This document shows positions 34,319 through 45,255 of a DNA stretch of 64,000 nucleotides, in pieces; position 1 is the stretch's first letter, and every line of letters starts with the position of its first letter. The stretch is from Bradysia coprophila (Eukaryota > Arthropoda > Insecta > Diptera > Sciaridae): positions 10,044,390-10,108,389 of the forward strand of contig NW_023503409.1 of assembly GCF_014529535.1 (NCBI RefSeq), in the 5' to 3' direction. A model generated the notes under the pieces. It had not been told where the DNA came from, did not search any database, and saw only the letters and a list, made by a program, of their open reading frames with translations. A program made the translations under genes and the position numbers.

Positions 34319-37300
34319 TTAAAATTTCTCGCCTTGCACAAACAGTTGCACAATGGCCGGGCTGGATTCTTGCGAAATGAATCGTATCTCGTAGGTGTCG
34401 TCCCTGGACAATTTCTCGAATCTTTCAATCATTTGCGAACTGAATGTTCCGTACTTCGATTCCAGACAGCAACAAATCGTCAAGTGTCTGTGATGCTTAA
34501 GGTTTTCGGGCAGTTGTCGAAGGTCGGTCGAAAATGACTGATTTCCGTAGTCAACATAGTGGACGAGCGCACCTGAAAAGAGATGGAAATTTCGGCCGTT
34601 AACTTATGGGAGTGTGAAACAGCGATTCTTAGGGAATGTGCGAACCTCCTCGGCCCAATGACAATATCTTTGCTCTGTAGAAATTTCCATCGAAAAGAGC
34701 AGCACACATCTGGCCAACGACGACCTCTCCGAGTGCAGGCCATGAGTACGCGTGTTCCAGCGCGTACCACATTTCATCCAGTTTGCTGGAATCGCTCTCA
34801 ATTTGAATGTAAAATTCGCTCGGTGAACCAAGAATGATGAAAGCTTTAAATATTTCCGATTTTGCAGCAGCGCTGTCACTGCTTTCAATCGTAGTCTCCA
34901 GTTGGTTAGCCGAATAATTATCACAAACGGGGGAAATTTCTTCCAAAATGCTTCGATGGTCGACCAACAGATTGATAGTGGATTTCTTTCCGGGACTAAG
35001 AACTTCCACTATGAAGATGGCTCCACCGTCAGTTAATTCAGCGAATAGGCGTTCGGCTCGCTCCGGCCAATACGGAATTTCCTTTGGCTTCACCATTGAA
35101 CAATGCTTTGCGAGAGAAGGGGCGTTTGCTATCGGCGTTGGAAGAATTCGAAGTTCAGTCGTCATCGTCGAGTAGCCATAATCGACGAAAAACACTTCGG
35201 TTGCGTTTGCTTTGCATGACAGTACTCTGGCTCGATACCACAATTTATCGTGCGGATCTCTGGCTGCACAGGCGAGTCCTTCCTTGATATTTCGCATCAC
35301 TTCGAATTTCGAAACATCCAGCAGGTAGTCAGCGACTTTTCGCAGGGTGTCTACGTCACTTTCCATTTGGATGTAAAAGTCTGATATCGAGTTGATATGA
35401 CTGACGTAACAATTTGTGCCGCTTCTAATCGACTCCAATTTGATGGCGTGACCAGCCCAGATCAGCTCTTGCATTATATCCCGATCTGCGTCGTACAAAT
35501 TGACCAAATTGTTGGACTTTCCCTTGCAAACATACTCGAACTCCAATTCTCTGTCCATCAAATTTGTCAGCACTTCACACGCCTCCTGACTCCACTCCAT
35601 TCGATCTTTCGGTTCTAGCGGCAATGCACACGGAATGGCAAATGCTGGTAACTGATCGAATGCATCTGTCGTTGCCTTGATTAAGCTATTGTCGGTGATG
35701 GTGTCCGTGTTGCCATAGTCGATGAATAAAATCGACGTAACGCCTGAGCCGGAATCAATGATGGTAGCACGGTACCATTGATTATCAACGGAATACCGAG
35801 CAATGCAACGTGTGTCCGTGGAAAAATCTTCTAGAGGAGGTAGTGACGGAGCGACGATTTGAATTTCCTCTCGTAGTTCGTCTAAAGCCGTGCTTATCGA
35901 CGACATTTGCAGATAAAATCGATCAGGGCGATTAACATGAATGATATAGGCGTTCGCCTTGGATATTTTTCCGTCGTTGACATAATTCGGTTTGTGTTCA
36001 TTCGCCGGCTGAATACGTTGAACGCTTGCTGGTGCAGATTTCGGTGGTACGGGGTCACTGCGCACATTATTTGCAACTGCAGGCGTCGACTTAACGTCCT
36101 GATTTTCTTTCTCTTTTCGAGCCTGTAATCGAGCAACCTTCTGCAGCGTTTCAATGTGAGCGATTTGCTTCTTCAGGTCGTCGATACTCATCGATTTGCA
36201 ACAATTTTTCTGCTTAATTGTCGTGGTAATGCTGTCGTCGTCTATGAACATGTCAACGATCCAACTTCGATCGCAGAATTCCAGAACTTTTAGGTCCAGT
36301 GAGATGCCCGCAGTTAATTTCACAATTTCGTCCACCGATGTTTCTCGGTCGCTGTACACTTTTTGCAGCGGCAAGTACACTTTGACGGCCAAGGCAGGAG
36401 TGTTGAAAAATTTCGAATCCAATCGCTTGACGAGGCTCTTCGGAATCGACTCACAGTTGCCATAATCCAAATATCGAACGTTGACATCGGACTGCGTATC
36501 CGAAATGATTTCCGCGCGGTACCAGTTTTCATCTGATGACTTCACTGCAAGTCAAAATGAAAAATTTAGCAAAAATTATCCAAATTCTCTGAAATGAAAA
36601 TGGGAAAACCTACCAGCACACAACGTTCCCGGTGCAAACACCTTCCGTTGGTCACCCATTATGTCGCATTCTTGCAGAAGACCGTCGCTTTCGTCATAGA
36701 ACTCGAATAATTCATTCAGCAACGATTCCACCAAACCTAGCGCAGTTAGGCTTTGAACGTAGGCAACGTTGTACGCTTCCCAATGCATCACATACACTTG
36801 GAAGTTGTTCGAGAAAAATGGCAAATTGCAGATGAGAGATGAAGATGTTTCGCCGATCAAAGGAGTAACGGACAATCTGTAAAATGGAAATTCGAAAATT
36901 TATAATTCGTCCTGCGAAACAGCTCCGACAACAATAACCAAAACATGTGAGGAAGCTGCTAAAACTTACACTTTTCTAACCAATACGGATTCAATTCGAA
37001 TTGGAATCGTTGCGCCTTTCGGTAATTTCGTGTCAAAATGCCTTGAGCTAGAGCTGGTCTTATGATACAAAGCAGCAAAAGTTGTTTCACAGCCGTATAT
37101 GACGATTTGGAAAGAATTCGGATCTTGGAAGGATACAATTTTTGCCAACACAGTCTGGCCGACTAGACGGTCTATGTCGATATCTGCAACTGAAAGGAGA
37201 ATTCGTTATGAACGACCATTCATTAGAGTGTGACCACGATGCATCATCCACACTTGTGACTACTGTGTATCTACCTTGCATGCTACTTCCTAGATCGTGT

Positions 37301-39325
37301 GAACATGATGAATTTCGTGAATTTGGAATGGCACGGCAATCCGAAATTGGTGATGTCGATTGTGTTGTCGACTCTCTTGCCGACTGTGATGTCGATTCCC
37401 TTGCCGACTGTATCGTCGATTGTGGTGTCGATTCCCTTGCCGACTGTATCGTCGATTGTGGTGTCGATTCTCTTGCAGACTGTGTTGTCGATTGTCGTGT
37501 TGATTCTCTTTTCTGTAGTGCTTGTTGTCGGAATTCACGGAACTTTTCTTGCGGTAAGCTCAATTGCATCAAACGCATTGACAAGTCCAAGACTGGGACT
37601 GCCTTTACGTCAACCAAATTGACCAATATGGTGCCATTAACAGTTCCGAATGTGCTTACTTGAAATTTACGTCGATCACCATTTGAGTGCTCCGCCAAAA
37701 ATTCGAATTTATCGATTACTGTCCTGGTTGCTTTGAGAGACTCGAATCCGAGTATGCAGCAGGGTATCGCTTGCTTCGGCATCAGCAGAAATTCGTTGCC
37801 AATTTCCTTCAACTTATTGATCTCAATCCTCAGTTCGATGCCATAATCAACGAATCTGGTCAATGCGTCCTTTCTGCCGATGTTCAGGATTTCAGCCCGA
37901 TACCATTCCGAATCGTTCTTGTACGAAGCTGCACAAGCCATACCGATTTGGGGTTTGAGAATCGTTGGCGCAGTCGGACAGTAGTCACATAGTCTATCCA
38001 TCATGGCGTCGTATTCGGCAATGCTTGTGGTTAGCTGCACAGAGAATAGTGTTGGTGATTCCACATAACGGATGACAACTAAATCCCCATCTTTCAGAGA
38101 CGTTGGACAAGCGAATTTAGGCACTTCATAAGTCGTGGATGGTGTTTCGTCTAGATGGGTTGAAGGCAGGTTTTGTACCACCAACTCACTCATCTTGTCG
38201 AGAATTTCGTCGAATTTTTTATTCGATTCCGCGATGTCGTCGAATTGTTTATCGAAACCATTGAGTGCCGGAACACTCATTGTGTCCTCATTTTCCGCAA
38301 ACAATAAGCCATCGACGAATAGCTGCACAACGGCCGGATTAGATTCCATCGAAACGAATTTCATTTCGTACACATCGTCCCGCGATAAACTTTCAAATTT
38401 CTCAATCAGCCGCGGACTGAATGTTCCATGCTTCGATTCGAGACGACAAAGAATGGCCAAACGTTTGAGGTGTTGAAGATTGTCGGGCAGCTTTCGTAGA
38501 TCGGTTGAAATCGCCTTGTTCCCGTAGTCAATGTAGTGGACGGTTGCACCTGAAATAATTTTTGTTTCGGTTCAGAATCAGACGATGCGTTTTCCAGCAT
38601 TGAAACAAACCTTTGTCATCCGATGATAAGATAATGCCTCGATAGTAACAGCCATCGAAAAGAGCTGCACACATCTGGCCAATCAGCTTCTTATTGAAGA
38701 CAGCCCATGTAGGTGCAGGTTTCAACAGAGCTTCAATTCGATCCAATTCGCTCTGATTGCTCTCCAATTGTATGTAAAACTGTTCCGGCGATCCATCAAC
38801 AATGAAAGCCTTAAATGGTTCCTGTTCCTTGATAACTGTCGCTCCAGTTTGGGGTATGTCATCCCGTTGTGTTTTGCATGGTACGATGGAATCGTCACGT
38901 TCTTCTTTACTCGAATGGTGAAGTTGAATGTCACCTTCTTGGCTGGAGTTATTGATTTCGGAGCTAGTTCTTGAAACGGTATAAACCGAAGTGGCTGAGT
39001 CGTGCGCTATGACATCAACTTGTTTGGCGATTTCCTTCAACATCTTGACATGGCCCGGTAGAATTTCGAAAGACTCCGGGTCTGACGAGAACATGTGGTA
39101 ATAGTCCTTGTCATTCGCACCAGGCGGGATGTACATCCACATTTTCGTTCGAGCGAACGTCTCGAGCGATTTCAAGTCTTCGTCGGTTAGCGCTTTAACG
39201 CTTAATGCGTTGTCATAGCCACGCAATCTCAACAGATTTTTCACATAAGTCGGAATGGTGCATCTCACTTGAGCCTCAACTTGATTCCAGAAGTCATCTG
39301 TTGCACACACCTCGCCTGAAGTCAT
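34319..39325 (-). CDS. multi-Tudor protein, six Tudor domains
   Basis: Minus-strand exons 39325-38611, 38549-37275, 37183-36970, 36876-36614, 36544-34646 and 34572-34319 join in frame to 1,539 residues. The acceptor at 37184 could shift six bases upstream, adding two residues. The N-terminal 100 residues form a helical domain (FWNQVEAQVRCTIPTYVKNL..). Six Tudor units follow, marked by YIDYGN (244-249), FVDYGI (471-476), YLDYGN (847-852), FIDYGN (1096-1101), FVDYGY (1275-1280) and YVDYGN (1461-1466); most have the paired WYRAxI motif. In the family such domains bind methyl-arginine on Piwi-type proteins in germ granules; the role here is inferred. Units 1 and 6 are most alike and share a phase-1 intron at the same place. 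The protein stops inside the segment after unit 6. Which named Tudor gene it matches is not clear. Confidence 0.92.
37348..37509 (-). repeat. coding minisatellite in the Tudor gene
   Basis: Residues 586-639 are a 36-base tandem repeat encoding RESTPQSTIQSA with shortened variants. The segment is hydrophilic and probably disordered, linking Tudor units 2 and 3. It begins eight codons after the point where the 56651-58796 paralog diverges. Confidence 0.92.
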
Positions 39326-39690
39326 GTTGCAAAAACAGTGGCGACGAAAAGCTAGTTGAGTTTGAGGTTATGAATTATGACGAGCGACGATTAGCGTATT
39401 GCCACAAAATACACGTCCTGTTAGCACAGCTTTACACATGAAAGAGAAAATGGAAATTATTCGAATCAACACCGGAAAAGTTAGTTTGAAATTTACAATT
39501 AACTGCTGAAAATTGTTCACCGAAAAATTAGAGAAAAGTCTGCAATTTACTGAAATGTCTGTGTTGATGTTCACTCAACCGTAGCAAAATTTCAATTATG
39601 AAAAGAGCCAATAGAACCACGACGTGATTGAATGGAATCAGACGGATCAAATGAGATAGTATTTGTTTCAGTCGTTTCACGAGGGGTAAA
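37530..39690 (-). repeat. segmental duplication, member 1
   Basis: Tudor exons 1-2 and about 360 bases of 5' flank match 57011-59095 closely. The flank similarity includes GATCAA..GAGATAGTATTTGTTTCAG and GTCGTTTCACGAG. Confidence 0.92.
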
Positions 39691-39788
39691 TTAATAGCAA
39701 CGGGTTTTATGACAGACCAAGCGAAGTTGTTTACGAGCAGCTTATGGGAGGTACTTTTGGAAATTGGTTGTTTTTATTATTTGCACAG
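39674..39788. repeat. repeat shared with 49648-49770
   Basis: Both copies share TTTCACGAGGGGTAA and then about 90 bases from TTTTATGACAGACCAAGCG to TTTTTATTATTTGCA. The 39674 copy is interrupted by the foldback element at 39789. Confidence 0.88.
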
Positions 39789-40866
39789 AGAGATTCTTTT
39801 GAAAAACAGCCTACCGAAATCGGGCGTGTTTTCTAGTGGAACTTTTTATAGGTACCTAGAAAGGACTTCGACCCTAGAAGCCAAAACCACTCTCAAAAAA
39901 ATTCTTCGAAGCTTTTTTGGCTGGTGAAAGGTAATCGAAAGCCGAAAATTTGCAATTTCTTACCAAAATTCCTCCGGATACACGAGCCGTACAGGGTCGT
40001 GTGGGGTGTCATTACAAAGGTAATCACGGTTGCTAGGAATCTCGCGCCGCGTCATTCACAATAATTATCATTTTGACACATTTTGTATAAGGAAGATGTC
40101 ACTTTGTGGATTATTGTGAATGACGCGGCGCGAGATTCCTTAACACCGTAATCACATGTTCTATTGAGCCGAATATAGACTCATTGGTTTTAAAATGATT
40201 CCACACAGAAATATGTGCAGTTGAAGTTTTCAACAGAAAACTTGCACTTTTCTTACCAATATTTCTCCAGTTACACGAGCCGTACATGGTGGTGTGGGGT
40301 ATCATTTGAAAGGTAATTTTATGTGCTTTTGGGCCAAATAAGTCTTATGGGGTTTGTATGCATATGCGATGAAATATGGACACTTAAACATTTCAACTTC
40401 TCATATTTCATCGTAGATGCTTTCAAACCCCCATAAGACCCTATTTGGCCCAAAAGCACATAAAATTACCTTTCAAATGATACCCAACACCACCATGTAC
40501 GGCTCGTGTAACTGGAGAAATATTGTTAAGAAAAGTGCAAGTCTTCGGTTGAAAACTTCAACATCACATATTTCAGTGTCGATGAATTTTAAACCCAATA
40601 AGTCTCTATTCGGCTCAATAGTACATGTGATTACCTTTGTAATGACACCCCACACGACCCTGTACGGCTCGTGTATCCGGAGAAATTTTGGTAAGAAAAG
40701 TGCAAGTTTTCGGTTTTTGATCACCTTTCACCAGTCACAAAAGCTTCGAAGAATTTTTTTGAAAGTGGTTTTGGGTTCTAGGGTCGAAGTACTTTCTAGG
40801 CACATATAAAAAAGTCCACTGGAAAATGCGTCCGATTTCGGTAGGCTGTTTTTCAAAAGAATCCCT
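39789..40866. mobile_element. 1.08-kb foldback element with 5-bp target duplication
   Basis: Ends AGAGATTCTTTTGAAAAACAG and CTGTTTTTCAAAAGAATCCCT are flanked by CACAG (39784-39788 and 40867-40871). The arms match across most of the element, for example CGAGCCGTACA.GGTCGTGTGG and its complement. A smaller MITE (40028-40147) interrupts the left arm. No transposase ORF. Confidence 0.87.
40028..40147. mobile_element. 120-bp MITE nested in the foldback element
   Basis: It splits the left arm and is flanked by GTAATCAC on both sides (40020-40027 and 40148-40155). The intact right arm shows the empty site. Arms include GGAATCTCGCGCCGCGTCAT and complement. An 8-bp duplication suggests hAT-like mobilisation. 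Confidence 0.92.
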
Positions 40867-40871
40867 CACAG

Positions 40872-41321
40872 TGATATAACCCACCATAGCCTGGTTTCTT
40901 ATGTCGATAGGGTTTTGCTCGATTCAGAACTTTTTTGATTTTTGACGACGGGATATGATTGGGGGGCCAGACTTTCCAAACTAAATTTTGTTCGTGGGAG
41001 TTTTGAATCGGTAGATCTGGAAGTATTAGTCACCAGCTTTCCATGTTCAGACGTTGCGAATCGGCAACGGACACATTAGAACATCTCTATGAGTAAGTGT
41101 TACATAAAAAGCGAATGAAGGAAAAATAATCTTGCCCAGCCGCGGATTTGAACACGGGACCTCTCGATTATGAGTCGAGAGCTAGAGCCAAAGTCTCGGG
41201 TTCAGACAAAATGATATTTACTTCGAATGCCTTTATGTTGTTGAGCATGCTAGATTGAATGTGTGGTGTAGTGTGTGTGAATGGTCTGTACATAGATATT
41301 ACTCAATCATTCAACATGCCG
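40872..41321. other. intergenic with a tRNA-like fragment
   Basis: No gene. Holds the tRNA-like sequence described at 41132-41195. Confidence 0.4.
41132..41195 (-). other. tRNA-like (Met-CAT-type) fragment, probably SINE or pseudogene
   Basis: On the minus strand a perfect anticodon stem encloses CTCATAA (anticodon CAT), followed by a B-box-like GTGTTCAAATCC. The T-stem does not pair well and I could not form a D-arm or acceptor stem. It is therefore not a working tRNA gene as read. Confidence 0.45.
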
Positions 41322-43232
41322 TTTGTACAAACCCCATATATCTTGGCGTATCTTTAATCTCTTTTCGCACTACTACAAATGTAACCAATTTGTGGAAATC
41401 ACAAATTTTGTGTATTACACTTAATTTTTGTGAAATTCGTGTTTTTCACAAAAAAATACAAATTTGTGATTTATGAAATCAGAAGCCATATGGGATATTT
41501 TTGAAACTTTTATTTTAAAGTTAAGAAAAAAAAAAGTTTTACAAAGTAAGTAACAAAACGGCAGATAAATAATTGAGTATCGGATGTCAAAAAAATTAAG
41601 AAATGCAGATAAATAAACTAAGACCTGAGATTAAATAAGAAGAAATGGGGATAAATCATTAACAAAGGGAGATAATTTGATTGGAAACGGAGTTATCTCC
41701 TTTTTTAAATCTCTTATCTCAGTTTTTAGTTGTTTATCTCCGTTTGAGATCTCTTAGATTTTTCAATTTTTAATCACTGATGTTATCTCCTTTTCTGAAA
41801 TTATTATCTCAACTTTTTAATATGTTTTATCCCCGGTTTTATTTCCATTCCACACATTTGTTATTTCCATATCTAGTTATAATATCTCCACAACCGATTT
41901 TTATCTTTGTATGGCAAACCAAACACCTTCCTAATACAATTTATTGAAGGGTGAACTCAGTTGCTGTCTATAATTTGGTTCTGTAAATTTAAATTTTAAA
42001 TAAAACAAATGACACAGACTAATTATTAGACGACGCGAGAGAAAAAAAAATTAACTCCTAAGTTACCGACACCGTTCCGGCGCCCGGCTCGCATTGCGGC
42101 CCTCCGCTTCGCTCCGGGGCAATGGGCCGGATCGCTCGGCGTGTTAAAACGCTTTTTTTGTACAATAAAAATTGGTATTCATTTCGTAAAAAGGGGAATT
42201 CTGTAGATACGAACTAAACTTATTTACGTTACATTTCGTAAAAGGATGAAGAAAGTTAGAGAGAAAATCTTGAGATATTCCACGAAACAACTCCCACTTA
42301 CAGTTTGATAAAAATTATAAAAAATTTGATATAAATGGAGATAACAAAATGTGTTATGGAGATATGAAACCCCAAAATGGAGAGATAGAAAATTGGAGAT
42401 AATAAAATCTAATTTCGGAGATAATAAATTGAGTTTTGGAGATAATGTAACTAGATATGGAAATATTACATGTATGAAATGGAGATAAAATAAATTAAAA
42501 AGTTGAGATTTTAGTGATCTTGAATTGAGATCTCAACTCAATTCCTAACTATCTTTTCGCCGTTCAGGCGTTTGGTTGGTTCCTAGGGACCTCATCCTTT
42601 TACGAAATGTAACGTAAATGAGTTGAGTTCGTCCCTACAGAATTCCTCTTTTTACGAAATGAATACCAATTTTTATTCCACAAAAAAAAACGTTTTAACA
42701 CGCCGAGCGATCCGGCCCATTGCCCCGGAGCGAAGCGGAGGGCCGCAATGCGAGCCGGGCGCCGGAACGGTGTCGGTAACTTAGGAGTTAATTTTTTTTT
42801 CTCTCGCATCGTCTAATAATTAGTCCGTGTAATTCTTCTAGCCGTAAAGGCGTTTACTTCGTTCCTAAGTAATTCATCCTTTTACGAAATGTAACGAAGG
42901 AGTTTAGTTCGTTTTTAAATTAGATCCCTCCAACCAATGTATGTTACGTTAGGCCCTACATGTTTCTCTAGCATCGAACGAAACACTTGCACGGTACATT
43001 TCGTAAAAGGATACATTCCACTAGGAATCCTAGTCTAGGATCGAGCGAAAGAATAAGTGTTATGAATTCACAAAATTTCACAAAATAATATTTGTAATTT
43101 CCACAAATCTCAACAAATTTTGTGATTTCCACAAATCACAAAAAAAATTGTAATTTCCACAAATCGGTTACATTTGTAGTGGTACGAAAAGAGATTAAAG
43201 ATACGCCAAGATATATGGGGTTTTGTACAAAA
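41322..43232. mobile_element. 1.9-kb foldback element with GC-rich inner arms
   Basis: The outer ends (TTTGTACAA.ACCCCATATAT) pair across 1.9 kb. The arms share CGCCAAGATATATGGGG and AAAGAGATTAAAGATACGCC. Inner arms at about 42035-42240 and 42600-42815 hold a GC-rich block (CCGGCGCCCGGCTCGCATT) unlike the AT-rich surroundings. The rest is rich in GGAGATAA-type and TTTTACGAAATGTAACG-type repeats. No ORF beyond shadows. Confidence 0.85.
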
Positions 43233-45200
43233 CTTTATTTTACCTGGAAAATTAATTAATTCCAGGCGTGGCGATCTAATATGCAAAACCAAAAGAACAT
43301 ACCTCTTTTCCACTTTATTCGGGGCTTTTCACTGAGACACCAAAAACAAAGAAACTTCTTTTCTCATTTAATGGCAAGATTTCCACTGAGACATTAAAAC
43401 AACAAACTCCTTTCCTCATTCATCAAAATTTCTCCCTCAATCATTCAATATACCTTCCATTAAATATGCCTGTGGTACAAAACTGATGTGAATCTATATA
43501 ATAATTTAAAAAGACAGACCCATCTTCAGGGTGAAATCGATGAAAGAAGTTTGACGCTTCACAATTTTCCTTTAAATTATTGCTGCTTCTCGTAGATCGC
43601 TTCTGGCGATCTGAAATTCATAGAGGAGATATCTCATAGAATTCTGCATTAAATAAGCGAAACTTGTAGAGGTTCGAAATCCCATTTTCAGTGTGAAATC
43701 AATGATATAAGTTTGAAGCAAAAATTGGGACGCTTTAAACTTATTTCGTTGATTTGACATTGAAGATGAGTTTTTCTTCTTCTACAAGCAGAATTCAATA
43801 AGCTATCTGACCATACCAATTTAAGCTCACAAGACTCCATGTCCGAAGAGCTGGGAGCACGCCGCACACGCTTGACGACATGAACTTGAATTTTCAAGCG
43901 ATAGCTTTGATCAGTGCAAGATGAATTTCAAATGTCGATGCAGAGGTTGTATTGTCGCTGTCGACCATCCAAATCGAAGTTACTCGCAAAATCAATTGTT
44001 GAGTTTTGGTCGTAGATTGAAGATCTTGCGCAGATACAAATCGGTAATTTTGCGAATTTATTATCGTATGAGGTGTCATCATTATAATCGTCTGATGAAA
44101 CTATACAACAATAGATTGTGGATTCGAGCACTGTTTCACAGGACTCTCAATGACTGACGCTGTCGGCAAGTCGGTCACTTCTGTCACTTCACCGAACAAT
44201 ATTTTCATAGACAATGTGATGTCAATTTATATTCTCAACCATTACTGCGATGGATAAAGGGTTTAAATTGGCAAGGATGGTTGCAAGCTGGTCTGAGATG
44301 GCGAAACGATTGTGTGTGTGAGGCAAAATCGAATGTTCAATCTTCAAATTAAAGTTTCGGAAAACGAAGATGTTTTATGGCAACAAAACAACGATTATCC
44401 TTGAAAATATACACGATCATTTAAGCCACCAAAACATCAAGAAATTCCAGAAGAATCTGAAAGTCTAGTACGAAGATTTGGAATTTTTTTTTTGCGCAGC
44501 ATGCGTCATGGGAAAATTACTCGTTTACCATTCTCTAAAAGCATCAAAAAATCTCAAAAGGTTGGTGAATTGGTACTCGGTCGAGATACTTTTAAGAAAT
44601 GGAATCCTGAGTCGAAGACGGAAATACTCACGAGTGGTGAACCACTTCCACATAACCGCCGAAAAATCCTATTAATCCAGCATGAAATAATTCAAATAAT
44701 CACAAGCCAAAAAATAGTGGTTCACCCCTTGAATATTCGTTGATACCAAAGGATACAGAATTTGGTTACCCGAAGAAAAGAAGATTGTTATTTTTGAATC
44801 GACTCCAAACGCATTTTTAGTTTCTTTTTACTTAAAATTATTATAATTGTGCCGTGCTCCGTGGCGTCTTTGAATCATTTTGGTTAATGATGGGACTCAA
44901 GTCGAAGTTTCAAAGTCTTAATGAATTGAAAGATTGTGTTTGCGATAGACATAATTTATAAAAATTTATTTTAACATTTATTATGTGGTTTTGTCAATAA
45001 AAAAATATGCTTACGCTTGCACTGATAACCATTTGAACTAATTATAACGATTCTATTTTAAAATCTCTTTATTATTGCAGAATTTTTGTTGAAGATAACT
45101 CAAAATATTCGCGTGGAACAAACGCGAAAATTCAATAATGATTTTTTAGGTTCATTCTAACTTACAAATTCTTTAAACGAAAATCAAAACGACAAAAATT
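43233..45200. other. intergenic; one hairpin at 43680-43772
   Basis: CCCATTTTCAGTGTGAAATC..AAGTTT is mirrored by AAACTTATTTCGTTGATTTG..GATG. Short frames at 43921-44157 and 44478-44743 show no family resemblance. Confidence 0.4.
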
Positions 45201-45201
45201 C

Positions 45202-45207
45202 TTTATT
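45202..45207 (-). terminator. poly(A) signal of the secreted coiled-coil gene
   Basis: AATAAA on the minus strand, 49 bases beyond the stop codon. Confidence 0.55.
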
Positions 45208-45255
45208 TTGTATCGACGCATTCGTGATAACATTACGATTTTGTGCATATGGTAG

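Noticed and set aside
34629..36545. The 638-codon minus-strand ORF as a gene of its own
   Set aside because: Its ends are splice sites (36544 acceptor and 34646 donor) that join in phase to exons on both sides.
37142..37663. Plus-strand ORF of 173 codons opposite the Tudor gene
   Set aside because: Antisense shadow of the Ser/Gln/Arg minisatellite; its composition (repeated VDSLADC) mirrors the coding repeat.
41132..41195. Functional tRNA-Met gene
   Set aside because: The anticodon arm is good, but the T-stem is mismatched and no acceptor stem forms.
43921..44743. Short plus-strand ORFs as transposase pieces
   Set aside because: No catalytic motif or family resemblance that I could point to.
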